From: an uncultured Alphaproteobacteria bacterium
GTDB lineage: Bacteria > Pseudomonadota > Alphaproteobacteria > HIMB59 > GCA-002718135
Assembly (NCBI GenBank): GCA_902607435.1
Contig: CACLJX010000006.1
Coordinates: forward strand, 22,943 to 86,942
Length of the DNA stretch: 64,000 nt
Reading direction: 5' to 3'
How positions within the stretch are numbered: position 1 is the stretch's first letter; each line of letters opens with the position of its first letter. Shown one piece after another: positions 34,377-43,084 of this stretch. Below the pieces are notes generated by a model that saw nothing but the letters and a program-made list of their open reading frames with translations, had not been told where the DNA came from and did no database searches. The translations under genes were made by a program, and so were the position numbers.

Positions 34377-34542
34377 GTCTCCTCAGAATATTAGAAATTG
34401 GGATTCATTTAATACTTTAAAAATGATTATTGCTATAGAAAATGAATTCAACATTAAATTACCACTTGAGGAAGTTGTTGTAATTAAGACTGTAAAAGAT
34501 ATTAAAGCTCTATTACTAGCAAAAGGGGTGTCACTTAAATAA
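34297..34542 (+). CDS. Acyl carrier protein
   Basis: An 81-aa carrier protein. The phosphopantetheine site is Ser in NWDSFNTLKMI (near residue 37), with Phe in place of the common Leu of DSL. Helix 1 and helix 3 (VVVIKTVKDIKALL) look normal. Unlike housekeeping AcpP it is not strongly acidic and lies beside E1/E2 genes and acyltransferase-like genes. It probably holds a dedicated acyl group for glycan decoration. It starts 13 bases after the RmlD fragment; a truncated twin is at 24732. Confidence 0.85.
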   Translation: MLENSEKLLILISKVLEVSKSEINDNTSPQNIRNWDSFNTLKMIIAIENEFNIKLPLEEVVVIKTVKDIKALLLAKGVSLK

Positions 34543-34612
34543 CTAATCATTAATTGTTTTTATTATGTATGATATATTAGTTTTAATGGAAAGAATTTGA
34601 GATAATATAATA

Positions 34613-36550
34613 ATGATAGACTTAGAATATTACAAACAAGCACTGTTAATTAGGAAAACAGAGGACAAATTTCTTGAGTTGTTTAGTCAAGGAAAAATGA
34701 ACGGCACAGTCCATACTTGTAATGGACAAGAATTTTCTGGCATTGCTTTTTGCAAATCTTTAAGACAAGACGATTTCATATATTCCAATCACAGATGTCA
34801 TGGTCACTATATAGCTCATACTAATGATGTCGCTGGATTAATTGCTGAGTTAATGGGTAAAAAATCAGGAATCTGTGGTGGAATAGGATCAAGTCAACAT
34901 TTATGCAATAAAAATTTTTATTCTAATGGAGTTCAAGGTGGAATTTTACCTGTGGCTGCAGGCATGGCGATTGTAAAAAAAATGCAAAAAAAAAATGAAA
35001 TAGGTATTGCTTTTATAGGAGATGGAACTTTAGGAGAAGGAGTTGTTTATGAAACTTTTAATCTCTGTTCACTTTTAGACATACCTTTGTTGATTGTTTG
35101 TGAGAATAATGGCTATGCACAATCAACAGCACAAAAGGATTTCTTAGCAGGCAACATATTGCCGAGAGTAGAAGCCTTTGGCATAAAAACATACCATTCC
35201 AATACTTGGGAATTAAAAGAATTATTTAGTGAAGCAGAACAATCTATAAACTATGTTAGAAAAAACTGTAAGCCTGCATTTCATCTTGTAGATACTTATC
35301 GCTTAAATCCTCATTCAAAAAATGATGACAATCGGAGTCAAAGTGAATTGGATCAATATAAAAAAAAGGATCCTCTTAATCTATTTATGAAGAACAATAC
35401 TTCAGCATATAATGATATGTTGCTATCTGTAAATAATCTTATTAACCAAATTGTAGTAAAACTAGAAAAAGAAGAAGAACTTTCTCTAGAACACTACAAT
35501 ATTGACAAAATAAATCATGTAATTAATAAATACGAACCTCTTGAAGAAATTAATCAAAGAGTTATTAGTCGCATTAATCTTTTTTTTCATGAGACTATTA
35601 CTAAAGATAAATCTGTCATATTTATTGGCGAAGATGTTTTATCTCCATATGGAGGAGCATTTAAAGCTGCAGAAAAATTGTCGGAAAAATTTCCAAATAA
35701 TGTAATTACTACACCATTAAGTGAACATTCTATCACAGGGCTTTCAAATGGTATGGCCTTGGGTGGATATAAACCTTATTTAGAGATTATGTTCGGTGAT
35801 TTCATTACTCTTTGTATGGATCAAATTATTAATCATGCCTCAAAATTTCATCATATGTATAATAAAAAAATGAAATGTCCTGTTGTTATTAGGACTCCTA
35901 TGGGTGGTGGTAGAGGATACGGACCTACACATTCACAAACACTTGATAAATTTTTGACTGGGATAGACAATATAAAAGTAGTAGCACTTAACAGTTTTTT
36001 TGATCCAAAACTTATTTATGAGGAAATTTATCAAAATGAAAATCATCCAATTATAGTTATTGAAAATAAAATTGATTATGGAAGAATAGTAGGCGATAAG
36101 AAGTTAAGTAATTATATTTTAGAGCGTTCGATTACAAACTATCCTATAGTAAAGTGTACTCCTAAAAAAGAAGAGGCTACTCTTACGATTGTAAGTTATG
36201 GCGGTATATCTTCAGATGTGTTTGAAAATTTAATCAATATTTTCAATGAAACAGAACTTTTACCAGAACTTATTGTGTTATCTAAGATAAGTCCTTTAGA
36301 TGTTCAACCAATATTAAATTCTGTTGAAAAAACTAGAAATATAATAGTTGTTGAAGAGGGCAGCATACCTTTTGGTATTGGAGCAGAGATTTTATCCTCA
36401 GTAATTGAAAATATCGGAGTAAATAAAATGAATATCATGTTTAGAATTGGTTCTATTTCTTTACCTATACCTTCAGCACGTTCGCTAGAAGAACATGTGC
36501 TTCCTAATAAAACAATTCTTGATAAAATTGTTCGGAGAATAAATGTATGA
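34613..36550 (+). CDS. 2-oxoacid dehydrogenase E1, alpha and beta subunits fused
   Basis: A 645-aa thiamine-diphosphate enzyme. The alpha part (~1-310) has the TPP motif from GDG (136-138) to NNG (165-167) and NHRCHGHYIA. The beta part (~320-645) has FIGEDVLSPYGGAFKAAE, TPLSEHSITGLSNGMALGGYKPYLEI and IRTPMGGGRGYGPTHSQ. Normally alpha and beta are separate in acetoin or branched-chain complexes; a fused form occurs in some. It decarboxylates a 2-oxoacid and passes the acyl group to the E2 lipoyl arm. It overlaps the E2 gene by 4 bases (ATGA). No E3 is present here, so a housekeeping E3 may be used. Confidence 0.9.
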   Translation: MIDLEYYKQALLIRKTEDKFLELFSQGKMNGTVHTCNGQEFSGIAFCKSLRQDDFIYSNHRCHGHYIAHTNDVAGLIAELMGKKSGICGGIGSSQHLCNKNFYSNGVQGGILPVAAGMAIVKKMQKKNEIGIAFIGDGTLGEGVVYETFNLCSLLDIPLLIVCENNGYAQSTAQKDFLAGNILPRVEAFGIKTYHSNTWELKELFSEAEQSINYVRKNCKPAFHLVDTYRLNPHSKNDDNRSQSELDQYKKKDPLNLFMKNNTSAYNDMLLSVNNLINQIVVKLEKEEELSLEHYNIDKINHVINKYEPLEEINQRVISRINLFFHETITKDKSVIFIGEDVLSPYGGAFKAAEKLSEKFPNNVITTPLSEHSITGLSNGMALGGYKPYLEIMFGDFITLCMDQIINHASKFHHMYNKKMKCPVVIRTPMGGGRGYGPTHSQTLDKFLTGIDNIKVVALNSFFDPKLIYEEIYQNENHPIIVIENKIDYGRIVGDKKLSNYILERSITNYPIVKCTPKKEEATLTIVSYGGISSDVFENLINIFNETELLPELIVLSKISPLDVQPILNSVEKTRNIIVVEEGSIPFGIGAEILSSVIENIGVNKMNIMFRIGSISLPIPSARSLEEHVLPNKTILDKIVRRINV

Positions 36551-37674
36551 CCATATTACATGAGTTATTAGCACCAAAACAAAATGCTGATGAAATATTA
36601 TTAGTAAGTAATATTTATTTTAAAAATAAGGATAGAATCTATAAAAATGATGAACTTATTGAATTAGATACATCAAAAACAGCAATTGTTATTGAATCAC
36701 CAATTGATGGCTATGTGGAATATTTGGTAGATAAAGGCTCTTCGATAAATATAGGAGAAATTATACTACGAATTCACGATAAACCTGATTATATAGATAA
36801 TAAAGAATCAGTAACCACTGAAAATTATAATAAATCAAAACCTAAGAGTGCGCAGATAATCTCAAAAAAGGCGCAGGAGTATATTGATACACACAAGATT
36901 GATATTTCAGATATTCAAAAAAAATTTATACAACTAGAAGATCTAATAAAGGTGTCTTCAAAAGATGATGTTGAGAAAACAAAGTCTCAAGATAAATCTC
37001 TTTCTAAATCAATATTGTTCTCACTTGAATCAGATATTGAGGTTAGAAAAAAACCACTAATACTTTCAAAAAAAATAGAAATACAGGCTCTATCTAATGT
37101 TCAGTCAGCTGGTATGGTAAGTACAATTTTTTACAATATAGATGATTGCGATTTTCCAGAAAGTGAAAACTTAATCTTAAATTCTGCTGGATCAATTTTA
37201 ACTATTATTACTTTTGAGGTTTCAAGATTGTTAAAAAAATACCCAATGCTTAATGCATATTATGATAATGATTTCATTATGGAATATGTTGATATAAATG
37301 TTGGTATAGCACTTGACATTGATGATGGTTTAAAAGTTTATACTCTTAGGAAGAGTGATACTCTGGCATTTAAGAAAATAGAATATGAGATATCACAAGG
37401 AATATATCATTATATGCGTAAAAGTTTAACTACTGACCATATCAAAGGTTCTACATTTACAATTACTGACCTATCTTCTTTAGGAGTAGATCGCTTTATA
37501 CCTTTAATCAATTATAAACAATCTGCGGTTTTAGGAATTTCTGCCTTTGATAATAAATTAAAAAGATTTACTTTGAGTCTTTCTTTTGATCATAGGGTAA
37601 CAGAAGGTAAAATTGCAAGCAAATTTCTTTCTGAATTATCATCTTGTGTTAAGAAGTATAATAAAAAAAAATGA
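36547..37674 (+). CDS. 2-oxoacid dehydrogenase E2 (dihydrolipoyl acyltransferase)-like protein
   Basis: A 375-aa protein with the E2 layout. Residues ~20-77 look like a lipoyl domain with candidate lipoyl Lys44 in ELDTSKTAIVIES. Residues ~95-135 resemble the peripheral-subunit-binding domain (SKKAQEYIDTHKIDISDI). Residues ~165-375 form a shortened catalytic domain ending in FDHRVTEGK, where H349 is the expected catalytic His. The acyl acceptor is CoA in known complexes; with the ACP gene alongside, an ACP thiol is a possible acceptor (inference). The lipoyl context (DTSK instead of ETDK) is unusual. Confidence 0.85.
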   Translation: MTILHELLAPKQNADEILLVSNIYFKNKDRIYKNDELIELDTSKTAIVIESPIDGYVEYLVDKGSSINIGEIILRIHDKPDYIDNKESVTTENYNKSKPKSAQIISKKAQEYIDTHKIDISDIQKKFIQLEDLIKVSSKDDVEKTKSQDKSLSKSILFSLESDIEVRKKPLILSKKIEIQALSNVQSAGMVSTIFYNIDDCDFPESENLILNSAGSILTIITFEVSRLLKKYPMLNAYYDNDFIMEYVDINVGIALDIDDGLKVYTLRKSDTLAFKKIEYEISQGIYHYMRKSLTTDHIKGSTFTITDLSSLGVDRFIPLINYKQSAVLGISAFDNKLKRFTLSLSFDHRVTEGKIASKFLSELSSCVKKYNKKK

Positions 37675-37709
37675 ATTAATATAATTCAATTACATAAACA
37701 CCTGGCATT

Positions 37710-38282
37710 ATGTACTCGTTTAAAAAGTTATTTCACTATACAAAATATAATCTAATAGATAAGTGGGGATTTATCTATTTAGAAAAGTCATTGAAAGATT
37801 CTGTTTTTACCATGCCAAAAAGTGATGAATCAATAATTGTCCGTATTGCAAAAAAAAAAGATATTTTAAAAATTACTTCAGATATTTTTCCATATTTAAC
37901 ACAAGAAGAAATAGATCATGACGGCAAGTATATTAATCGCATAGGAGATAATGATTTCTCATGTTTTATTGCTGAAAAAGACGGTATTGTGGTACATTAT
38001 TTTTTAGTTTACGAAAAAGCTAATAAATCACCTCTTATTAGAACACCATTTAATAATAAATTAATTAGTGATAATGATTCTTATTTAGGAGGAGCTTTTA
38101 CAATACCTGAAGCAAGAGGTATGTGGATAGCTCCATTTACATTATCAACAATTCTTTTATATTTAAGAGATTCTGTAAAATCTAAAAAAGTTTTTGTTAT
38201 AGTTCATAAAAATACCCCTGGGGCAGAAGATTTCTATAAAAAAATTGGATTTAGTAGGATTATTTCAACTATGAGAGCCTGA
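37710..38282 (+). CDS. GNAT-like acyltransferase
   Basis: A 190-aa protein with GNAT-like features: IIVRIAKKKDILKITSD at the start, a central beta region SCFIAEKDGIVVHYFLVYE, and the C-terminal NTPGAEDFYKKIGFSRIIS, which resembles the end of the acetyl-CoA fold. The glycine-rich CoA loop (RxxGxG/A) is not clear; EARGMWIAPFTLS stands in its place. It overlaps the FemAB-like gene by 1 base (TGATG). Probably transfers an acyl group, possibly from the ACP, onto a sugar amine. Confidence 0.65.
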   Translation: MYSFKKLFHYTKYNLIDKWGFIYLEKSLKDSVFTMPKSDESIIVRIAKKKDILKITSDIFPYLTQEEIDHDGKYINRIGDNDFSCFIAEKDGIVVHYFLVYEKANKSPLIRTPFNNKLISDNDSYLGGAFTIPEARGMWIAPFTLSTILLYLRDSVKSKKVFVIVHKNTPGAEDFYKKIGFSRIISTMRA

Positions 38283-39301
38283 TGTTAAAATTAGTTAATC
38301 GAGAATTTTCCCAGGAAGAGTGGTTAGAAATAGTAATGCGATTTCAAGATTTGAGTCTAATGCAGATTTGGGAATATGCTCAGGCAAAAGTAGAAATGAG
38401 TTCATGGAAAGTAGAGAGAATAATTTTTCAAGATGGAGAAAATATTATTGGGGCTGCACAAGCTTTGGTAAGATCAATTCCTTTCATTGGCGGGGGACTT
38501 GTTTGGATTAATCAAGGACCTTTGTGGCGCATTTCTGAAAATGGAGATTTTTCATTACTTGCTGAAATGCTGAAAGAGATTAGTCGATACTGGGTAGAGG
38601 AAAAACACTTTTATGTACGTATCGTACCTCCTGTTTATAATGAAAAAATAATTATTGAGGAACTTCAGCATATTGGATATCATTTAGTTGGAAAATCTTC
38701 AGGTTGGTCCTCTGCTAGGATTGATCTTTCAAAGTCAGAAAAACAGTTACGTAAACAATTTAAGCAAAAATGGAGAACAGCACTAAATGGTTCTGAGCGC
38801 TCTGGTGTTAGTTGTGTGACAGGTAGATCAAAGCAATTGCTTGAAGAGTTTCTTTCCCATTATGACCCTTTTTTGAAAAAAAAAGACTTATCTACTCCCA
38901 TTACACCTCAATTTTTACTTAAATTACAATCTTTACTTCCCGATGAACGTAAAGCATGGATATTTGAAGGAAGGATTGAAGGAGAATTATTAGGAGGGTT
39001 ACTTGTAATGGGGTATGGAGACACTTGTATTGCACTTGCAGGAAGCAATCCAAATGCAAAAGGACGAGAACTAAGTTCTGGAAACTTGGTATGGTGGCGA
39101 GCGATTCTTAAAATGAAAGAGGAAGGTTATCGTTGGTTTGATGTTGGAGGAGCAAATCCTGAGTTAACCCCCAAAGGTATATTACGCTTTAAAGCTGGTT
39201 TAAGAGGACATCCTTATCAGTTAATAGGAGAGTTTGGATGCAGTCGCGGTAAGATATTGGATCGAATTTTAAATTGGTATATCCAGCGCATTCACAAATA
39301 A
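38282..39301 (+). CDS. FemAB-like acyltransferase (lipid II/peptidoglycan-bridge or exopolysaccharide type)
   Basis: A 339-aa protein with two GNAT-like halves. Landmarks include FIGGGLVWINQGPLW, FYVRIVPPVYNE, LRKQFKQKWRTALNGSERSG, and the C-terminal YRWFDVGGANPELTPKGILRFKAGLRG, a strong FemAB/CelD-like signature. Many FemAB-like proteins in exopolysaccharide clusters add amino-acid or acyl groups to glycan precursors. It is clearly less AT-rich than its left neighbours. It ends the plus-strand group that begins with the ACP. Confidence 0.83.
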   Translation: MLKLVNREFSQEEWLEIVMRFQDLSLMQIWEYAQAKVEMSSWKVERIIFQDGENIIGAAQALVRSIPFIGGGLVWINQGPLWRISENGDFSLLAEMLKEISRYWVEEKHFYVRIVPPVYNEKIIIEELQHIGYHLVGKSSGWSSARIDLSKSEKQLRKQFKQKWRTALNGSERSGVSCVTGRSKQLLEEFLSHYDPFLKKKDLSTPITPQFLLKLQSLLPDERKAWIFEGRIEGELLGGLLVMGYGDTCIALAGSNPNAKGRELSSGNLVWWRAILKMKEEGYRWFDVGGANPELTPKGILRFKAGLRGHPYQLIGEFGCSRGKILDRILNWYIQRIHK

Positions 39302-39390
39302 CAGTTTAATTTCAATAATTATTTATTTAGAAAAGTATAATCAGGGGCATAAATCACCAGGAGACTTTGTTCTCTTTGATTTAAATAAAT

Positions 39391-40899
39391 TTATATTGAT
39401 TTAACCCAACTTTTTCTGACTTTAATAAACTCTTCGCTATTACAATCATTCCAAGCTTTATTTCTAATTCTTTCTAATTCATTTGGGGGAACAGAAGTAT
39501 TAATTAAGTTTGCTTTCATCCATTGAAATTTATCCGGATCATAATCTTTAGACATTTGACCATTTTTCATACAATAATCAAATATTGGAGTGCCTGGGAC
39601 AGGTTGAACTAATGAAAAATTAGAAGCAACTCCATATTGAAACATCTTTTTAGCAAGATTAACTGTCGTTTCAATTTCTTCTCTTGTTTCATCTGGAAAA
39701 CCAATCATATAGTTGGATGCAACATTAATCTTATATTTTTTAATTGTCTTAATTAAATCAACGGGATTAAATTTTTCTAGAGGTAACTTATTAGAACACC
39801 ATTTTTTTATTATTCTAGGACTTCCTGACTCAAATGGTACTGTGATTTCTTTAAATCCAACATTAGATAACAATTCAATGACTTCTTCGTCAGGGACCAT
39901 CCAGCCTGGTATATTAGATTTCTTAACTAAATGTACCATATTGATTCCATTAACATCCATTAAATCTAAGTCCAAACCAACTATACTTTTTAAAAGACGA
40001 ATAGCTCTTTTTTTCATTCCAAATATTGAATCATCTTCAATATAAACTTGCTTTACTCCTATTTCATTTTTTAGGATATGTAGTTCTTTTCTAACTCTTT
40101 CATCAGATTTAATTCGAAATCTTCCAATAGCACCGGATTTTGAGTCTTCAGTTTCATCAGCTATATGACAATATGAGCAAGCCCATGGACAGCCTCTAGA
40201 AGTCATTATAGATGCGTATCGTAATTTTGTACCTGGTTTAATCTGTCCTGCATGTGGTCTGCTTATTTTCCAATATCTTTCATTTGGTAATAAGTCCCAG
40301 GCTGGAATTGGCAGTTTATCTAAATCCCAAATAATATCTCCAAAATGAGAATTATTGATTATTTTTCCATTTTTATTTTTAAAATATATTTTTCCAATAG
40401 AACTAAAATCTCTACTGTCTTTTTGTAAAACTTTAACAATATTTTGAATAGTAACTTCTGATTCAGAAGTACAAATAATATCAAATCCAGCGTTAAAAAA
40501 AATAGAAGATCTTGATTTTGCATTAACACCTCCTGAAAAAAGTAATTTTTCAGGATAATGTTTTTTAATTAATCTGGCACAATTTAATACTTGTGTTTCT
40601 TGTTGTGAAAATATTGAAGTTAAACCTACTGCATTATATTTACTAGCTACCTCTAAAATTCTTTCATCACTAACGCCCGTTCTTAGTAAACCACTTGGAA
40701 GTTCTGTTGATTTATTAAAAAAATCTTCTAATTTATCATTATGATTCCCTACACACGCATCATATACATAAGTTTCAACGTCTATATCTCTTAAAGCCCC
40801 TCCCAAGTATGGATAGGCTAAAGATCCATTAGGTTTACAAACGTTGCCAGGCCAACTTTGTTCAGGAGGATATAACAATAATACTTTTATATTTTTCAC
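39391..40899 (-). CDS. Cobalamin-binding-domain radical SAM protein
   Basis: A 502-aa protein. The N-terminus (VLLLYPPEQSWPGN) and the segment LLFSGGVNAKSRSSIFF form a B12-like domain without a DxHxxG motif. The radical SAM cysteines are C237, C241 and C244 (RGCPWACSYC), with EDDSIFGMKKRA and VASNYMIGFPDETREEI after them. The family includes enzymes that methylate or rearrange sugars, lipids and hopanoids. It is transcribed alone, against the ACP group. It would use the cobalamin brought in by the receptor at 30327. Confidence 0.85.
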   Translation of the reverse strand: MKNIKVLLLYPPEQSWPGNVCKPNGSLAYPYLGGALRDIDVETYVYDACVGNHNDKLEDFFNKSTELPSGLLRTGVSDERILEVASKYNAVGLTSIFSQQETQVLNCARLIKKHYPEKLLFSGGVNAKSRSSIFFNAGFDIICTSESEVTIQNIVKVLQKDSRDFSSIGKIYFKNKNGKIINNSHFGDIIWDLDKLPIPAWDLLPNERYWKISRPHAGQIKPGTKLRYASIMTSRGCPWACSYCHIADETEDSKSGAIGRFRIKSDERVRKELHILKNEIGVKQVYIEDDSIFGMKKRAIRLLKSIVGLDLDLMDVNGINMVHLVKKSNIPGWMVPDEEVIELLSNVGFKEITVPFESGSPRIIKKWCSNKLPLEKFNPVDLIKTIKKYKINVASNYMIGFPDETREEIETTVNLAKKMFQYGVASNFSLVQPVPGTPIFDYCMKNGQMSKDYDPDKFQWMKANLINTSVPPNELERIRNKAWNDCNSEEFIKVRKSWVKSI

Positions 40900-41087
40900 A
40901 TTAAATTTTTTTAATTTTTTTTATACTTCTTATAATTAATTTCCTTGAAATGAAATCTTTATTTATTTCTATCATTGAGGAAAAAAGTTTAGTAATCAAT
41001 TTCCTTTAGAAGTAGTTTTTAAATTATAGAGTGTGCCCGAAAAAAAATCATAAATGATAACTATTGGCCATGCGCTTTAACGTGTAA

Positions 41088-41240
41088 ATGATGCGGATTG
41101 ACAGTGAATCACAGGCTACGGAACACGCCTTTCCCCCTCTAACAGAGGGCACTTCCAAAAATACCTGGATTTCACCTACAACATTTCTCGTGGTTGGTGG
41201 AAGAAAGATATTCTATCTTGTTGTTGATTTATTAAAATAA
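41088..41240 (+). other. Short open frame of 50 codons, unrecognised
   Basis: The frame starts with two ATG codons (41088, 41091) and ends at TAA 41238. Its composition (Thr, Ser, Pro and Gly, few Lys) is unlike the local genes. It has a hydrophobic stretch near the C-terminus (TTFLVVGG and IFYLVV). No RBS is clear and no family is recognised. It may be chance within GC-richer DNA. Confidence 0.25.
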
Positions 41241-41333
41241 ATCCCTATATGCAGTCCAACACATTTGTACTGATTAGAATTATTAAGAATTAGCTTTATA
41301 TATATTTTTCACTACATTTTAATAAACGAAAAG

Positions 41334-41339
41334 AAAGGA
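41334..41339 (+). promoter_or_regulatory. Ribosome-binding site of the cold-shock gene
   Basis: AAAGGA lies 6 bases before ATG 41346, one of the clearest Shine-Dalgarno sequences in this AT-rich window. Confidence 0.7.
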
Positions 41340-41345
41340 CTATAA

Positions 41346-41549
41346 ATGTCTAACGGAAAAATTAAATGGTTTAATCCAACCAAAGGATACGGATTTATTG
41401 AAAATGATGCAGGAGGAAAAGATGTATTCCTTCATGTGTCTGCTTTAGAACAAGCAGGAATTGATACCCTTGAAGAAGGTGAAGCTGTTTCATTTGAAAT
41501 TGGCGATAACAGAGGCAGAGAAAACGCGGTTAATATTACAAAAATATAA
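41346..41549 (+). CDS. CspA family cold-shock protein
   Basis: A 67-aa single cold-shock domain. KGYGFIEN is RNP1 and VFLHVSAL is RNP2; the protein starts SNGKIKWFNPTKGYGF as usual. It binds single-stranded nucleic acid and acts as an RNA chaperone. It stands alone between surface-glycan genes, with a good RBS. Upstream lies a long GC-richer untranslated stretch; cold-shock mRNAs often have such regulatory leaders. Confidence 0.95.
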   Translation: MSNGKIKWFNPTKGYGFIENDAGGKDVFLHVSALEQAGIDTLEEGEAVSFEIGDNRGRENAVNITKI

Positions 41550-41867
41550 TTATTAAATAATCTTCTCCATCTTATCCTTATCCAGTGTATATGTATTTAA
41601 AATGCACATAAATGCTTCCATTAATAAGCGTAAAAAACCAAGAGGCAGACCAAAGAAAGCAAAAGTAGTACAATCTTCTTTTGCTTTAGGCGGGCAGCCA
41701 ACTGATAAATTATTTCTTCTCACCGTAACATGGAAGAGATCAAGGTAAAAACTCCTATAGTGACTAGTAAGTGTAGTTATGAAAAGAAATTTATTTTCAA
41801 AGAAATATGTAATGATAGAGAATATAAAGATCATGAGTAAATTATATAGTCAATTCTGTTGTTTATT
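41550..41867. other. Intergenic region with possible small AT-hook frame
   Basis: The 318 bases after csp hold a 48-codon plus-strand frame (41602-41748, described separately). A 93-codon minus-strand frame covers the same bases but looks like a shadow. There is no clear terminator after csp. Confidence 0.45.
41602..41748 (+). CDS. Small basic open frame with an AT-hook-like motif
   Basis: A 48-codon frame whose middle reads NKRKKPRGRPKKAKVV; PRGRPKK is a textbook AT-hook that inserts in the minor groove of AT-rich DNA. The frame is open upstream to 41557 without another ATG. The part after residue 20 shows no pattern. No RBS is clear. It may be a fragment of a larger AT-hook protein or a real small nucleoid-type peptide. 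Confidence 0.35.
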   Translation: MHINASINKRKKPRGRPKKAKVVQSSFALGGQPTDKLFLLTVTWKRSR

Positions 41868-42947
41868 ATGAAACCACTAGTTACTGTTTTAACAATGGTG
41901 CACAATGGCCTTCCTCATTTAAAAGAAGCAATAGAGAGTACTTTAAGTCAGACATATACTGATTTCGAGTATCTTTTAATAGATGATGCAAGTACTGATA
42001 ATTCTGCTGAGTGTATACTTGGTTACAAAGATCAACGAATAAGATTTATGCAGAATAAAAAGAATCAACATGTATCAAGTACATTTAATAAAGCTTTTTC
42101 GACCATTAATACTCGTTACGTAGTTCGTCTTGATCAAGATGATGTTAGTTTACCTAATCGATTAATGGAACAGATAGATTATTTAGAAAAACATTCAGAT
42201 ATATCAGTGATTTCTAGTTGGGAAATTATAATTAATTCTCAAGGTGAAAAAATTCGGAATGTAAGAGGTAAAATAAATAATTACGGAGACTTCCTAGGCA
42301 ATGTGCTATTAGGTCTTTCTCCTATTTGGCATCCTTCTCTTGCATTTAGAAAAAAGGATATGGATTCCTTGGGTGGTTTTAAAACAGGATATGAAATGGC
42401 AGAAGATTTTGAAGTTACTTCTAATTTTGCATTACGTCGCTTTAATGCAGCAATAGTTCCAAGCTATCATCTTCTTGTTAGATATCATACTGCAAGTCAT
42501 TCTGCTAAAGATTTTGAAGGTCAAGCAGTAGTTATGAGAAAAATACATAACGAAACAATCAGTAAGTTTAGTAAGGTTGAAAATTTTGAATGTCTTTCTT
42601 CATTGTTGAGACTTGAAAAAGATCCTTGTGGCAGAAGGTATAATAAAATTCATATGCTAAATTTAACTCAAGAATTAGATAATTTAATATTAAATGTTAG
42701 TAATAAACAAAATTTAAAGCAAGATGAGTTGAAATCGTTAAAAAAAGTTATTTACAAACGTGTAGGTTTGGGAGTGCAATATGCAAAACTATTATCATGG
42801 ATCCCTACATTGCTTTATTATCCTTTATTCTACAGTCTATCTCCACAACTTAAGCCACAAATAAGGGTTTTTTTTTCTAAGTTTTATAATAAAATACAAG
42901 AGTTAAGATATATATTGAGATTATTTAAAGATCTAAACAAAAAATAA
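41868..42947 (+). CDS. Glycosyltransferase family 2
   Basis: A 359-aa GT-A enzyme from ATG 41868 (a TTG at 41859 would add three residues). VTVLTMVHNGLPHLKEAI opens the fold, LLIDDASTDNS binds UDP-sugar, and RLDQDDVS provides the metal-binding DxD. GFKTGYEMAEDFEV has the acceptor-side acidic residues. The C-terminal ~100 residues contain a hydrophobic segment (YYPLFYSLSP) that may touch the membrane. It probably adds one sugar to the lipid-linked repeat unit. Confidence 0.88.
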   Translation: MKPLVTVLTMVHNGLPHLKEAIESTLSQTYTDFEYLLIDDASTDNSAECILGYKDQRIRFMQNKKNQHVSSTFNKAFSTINTRYVVRLDQDDVSLPNRLMEQIDYLEKHSDISVISSWEIIINSQGEKIRNVRGKINNYGDFLGNVLLGLSPIWHPSLAFRKKDMDSLGGFKTGYEMAEDFEVTSNFALRRFNAAIVPSYHLLVRYHTASHSAKDFEGQAVVMRKIHNETISKFSKVENFECLSSLLRLEKDPCGRRYNKIHMLNLTQELDNLILNVSNKQNLKQDELKSLKKVIYKRVGLGVQYAKLLSWIPTLLYYPLFYSLSPQLKPQIRVFFSKFYNKIQELRYILRLFKDLNKK

Positions 42948-43084
42948 TTCTTCCTCGGGATCATTTGCTATTATTCTCGTCTACTATTCTATATTTATAA
43001 GAACATGCTTACTTATGAAGGATGTTTTTTTTGGAAAAACCGGTTGATAAATTTGCTAAAATTTAATAGTTCACTTCTTATTTT

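Larger units (their letters stand above)
40900..41345. other. Intergenic region ahead of the cold-shock gene, with a GC-richer core
   Basis: These 446 bases separate the minus-strand radical SAM gene from csp. Bases ~41030-41240 are much less AT-rich than the rest of the window and hold a perfect 6-bp hairpin (CCCTCT at 41136-41141 with AGAGGG at 41145-41150). A 50-codon frame (41088-41240) crosses it. It may be a structured 5' untranslated region, a small RNA or a decayed gene; I cannot decide. Confidence 0.5.

Noticed and set aside
39351..39382. Hairpin between the FemAB-like gene and the convergent radical SAM gene
   Set aside because: Outer 6-bp and inner 5-bp arms with bulges and no T-run; could still be a weak terminator but not supportable by eye.
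39713..40045. 110-codon plus-strand frame opposite the second B12-type radical SAM gene
   Set aside because: Antisense shadow of a gene with intact radical SAM motifs.
41553..41834. 93-codon minus-strand frame after the cold-shock gene
   Set aside because: Its residues mirror the plus-strand AT-hook frame, it begins in AT-rich low-complexity sequence and shows no family pattern or RBS.
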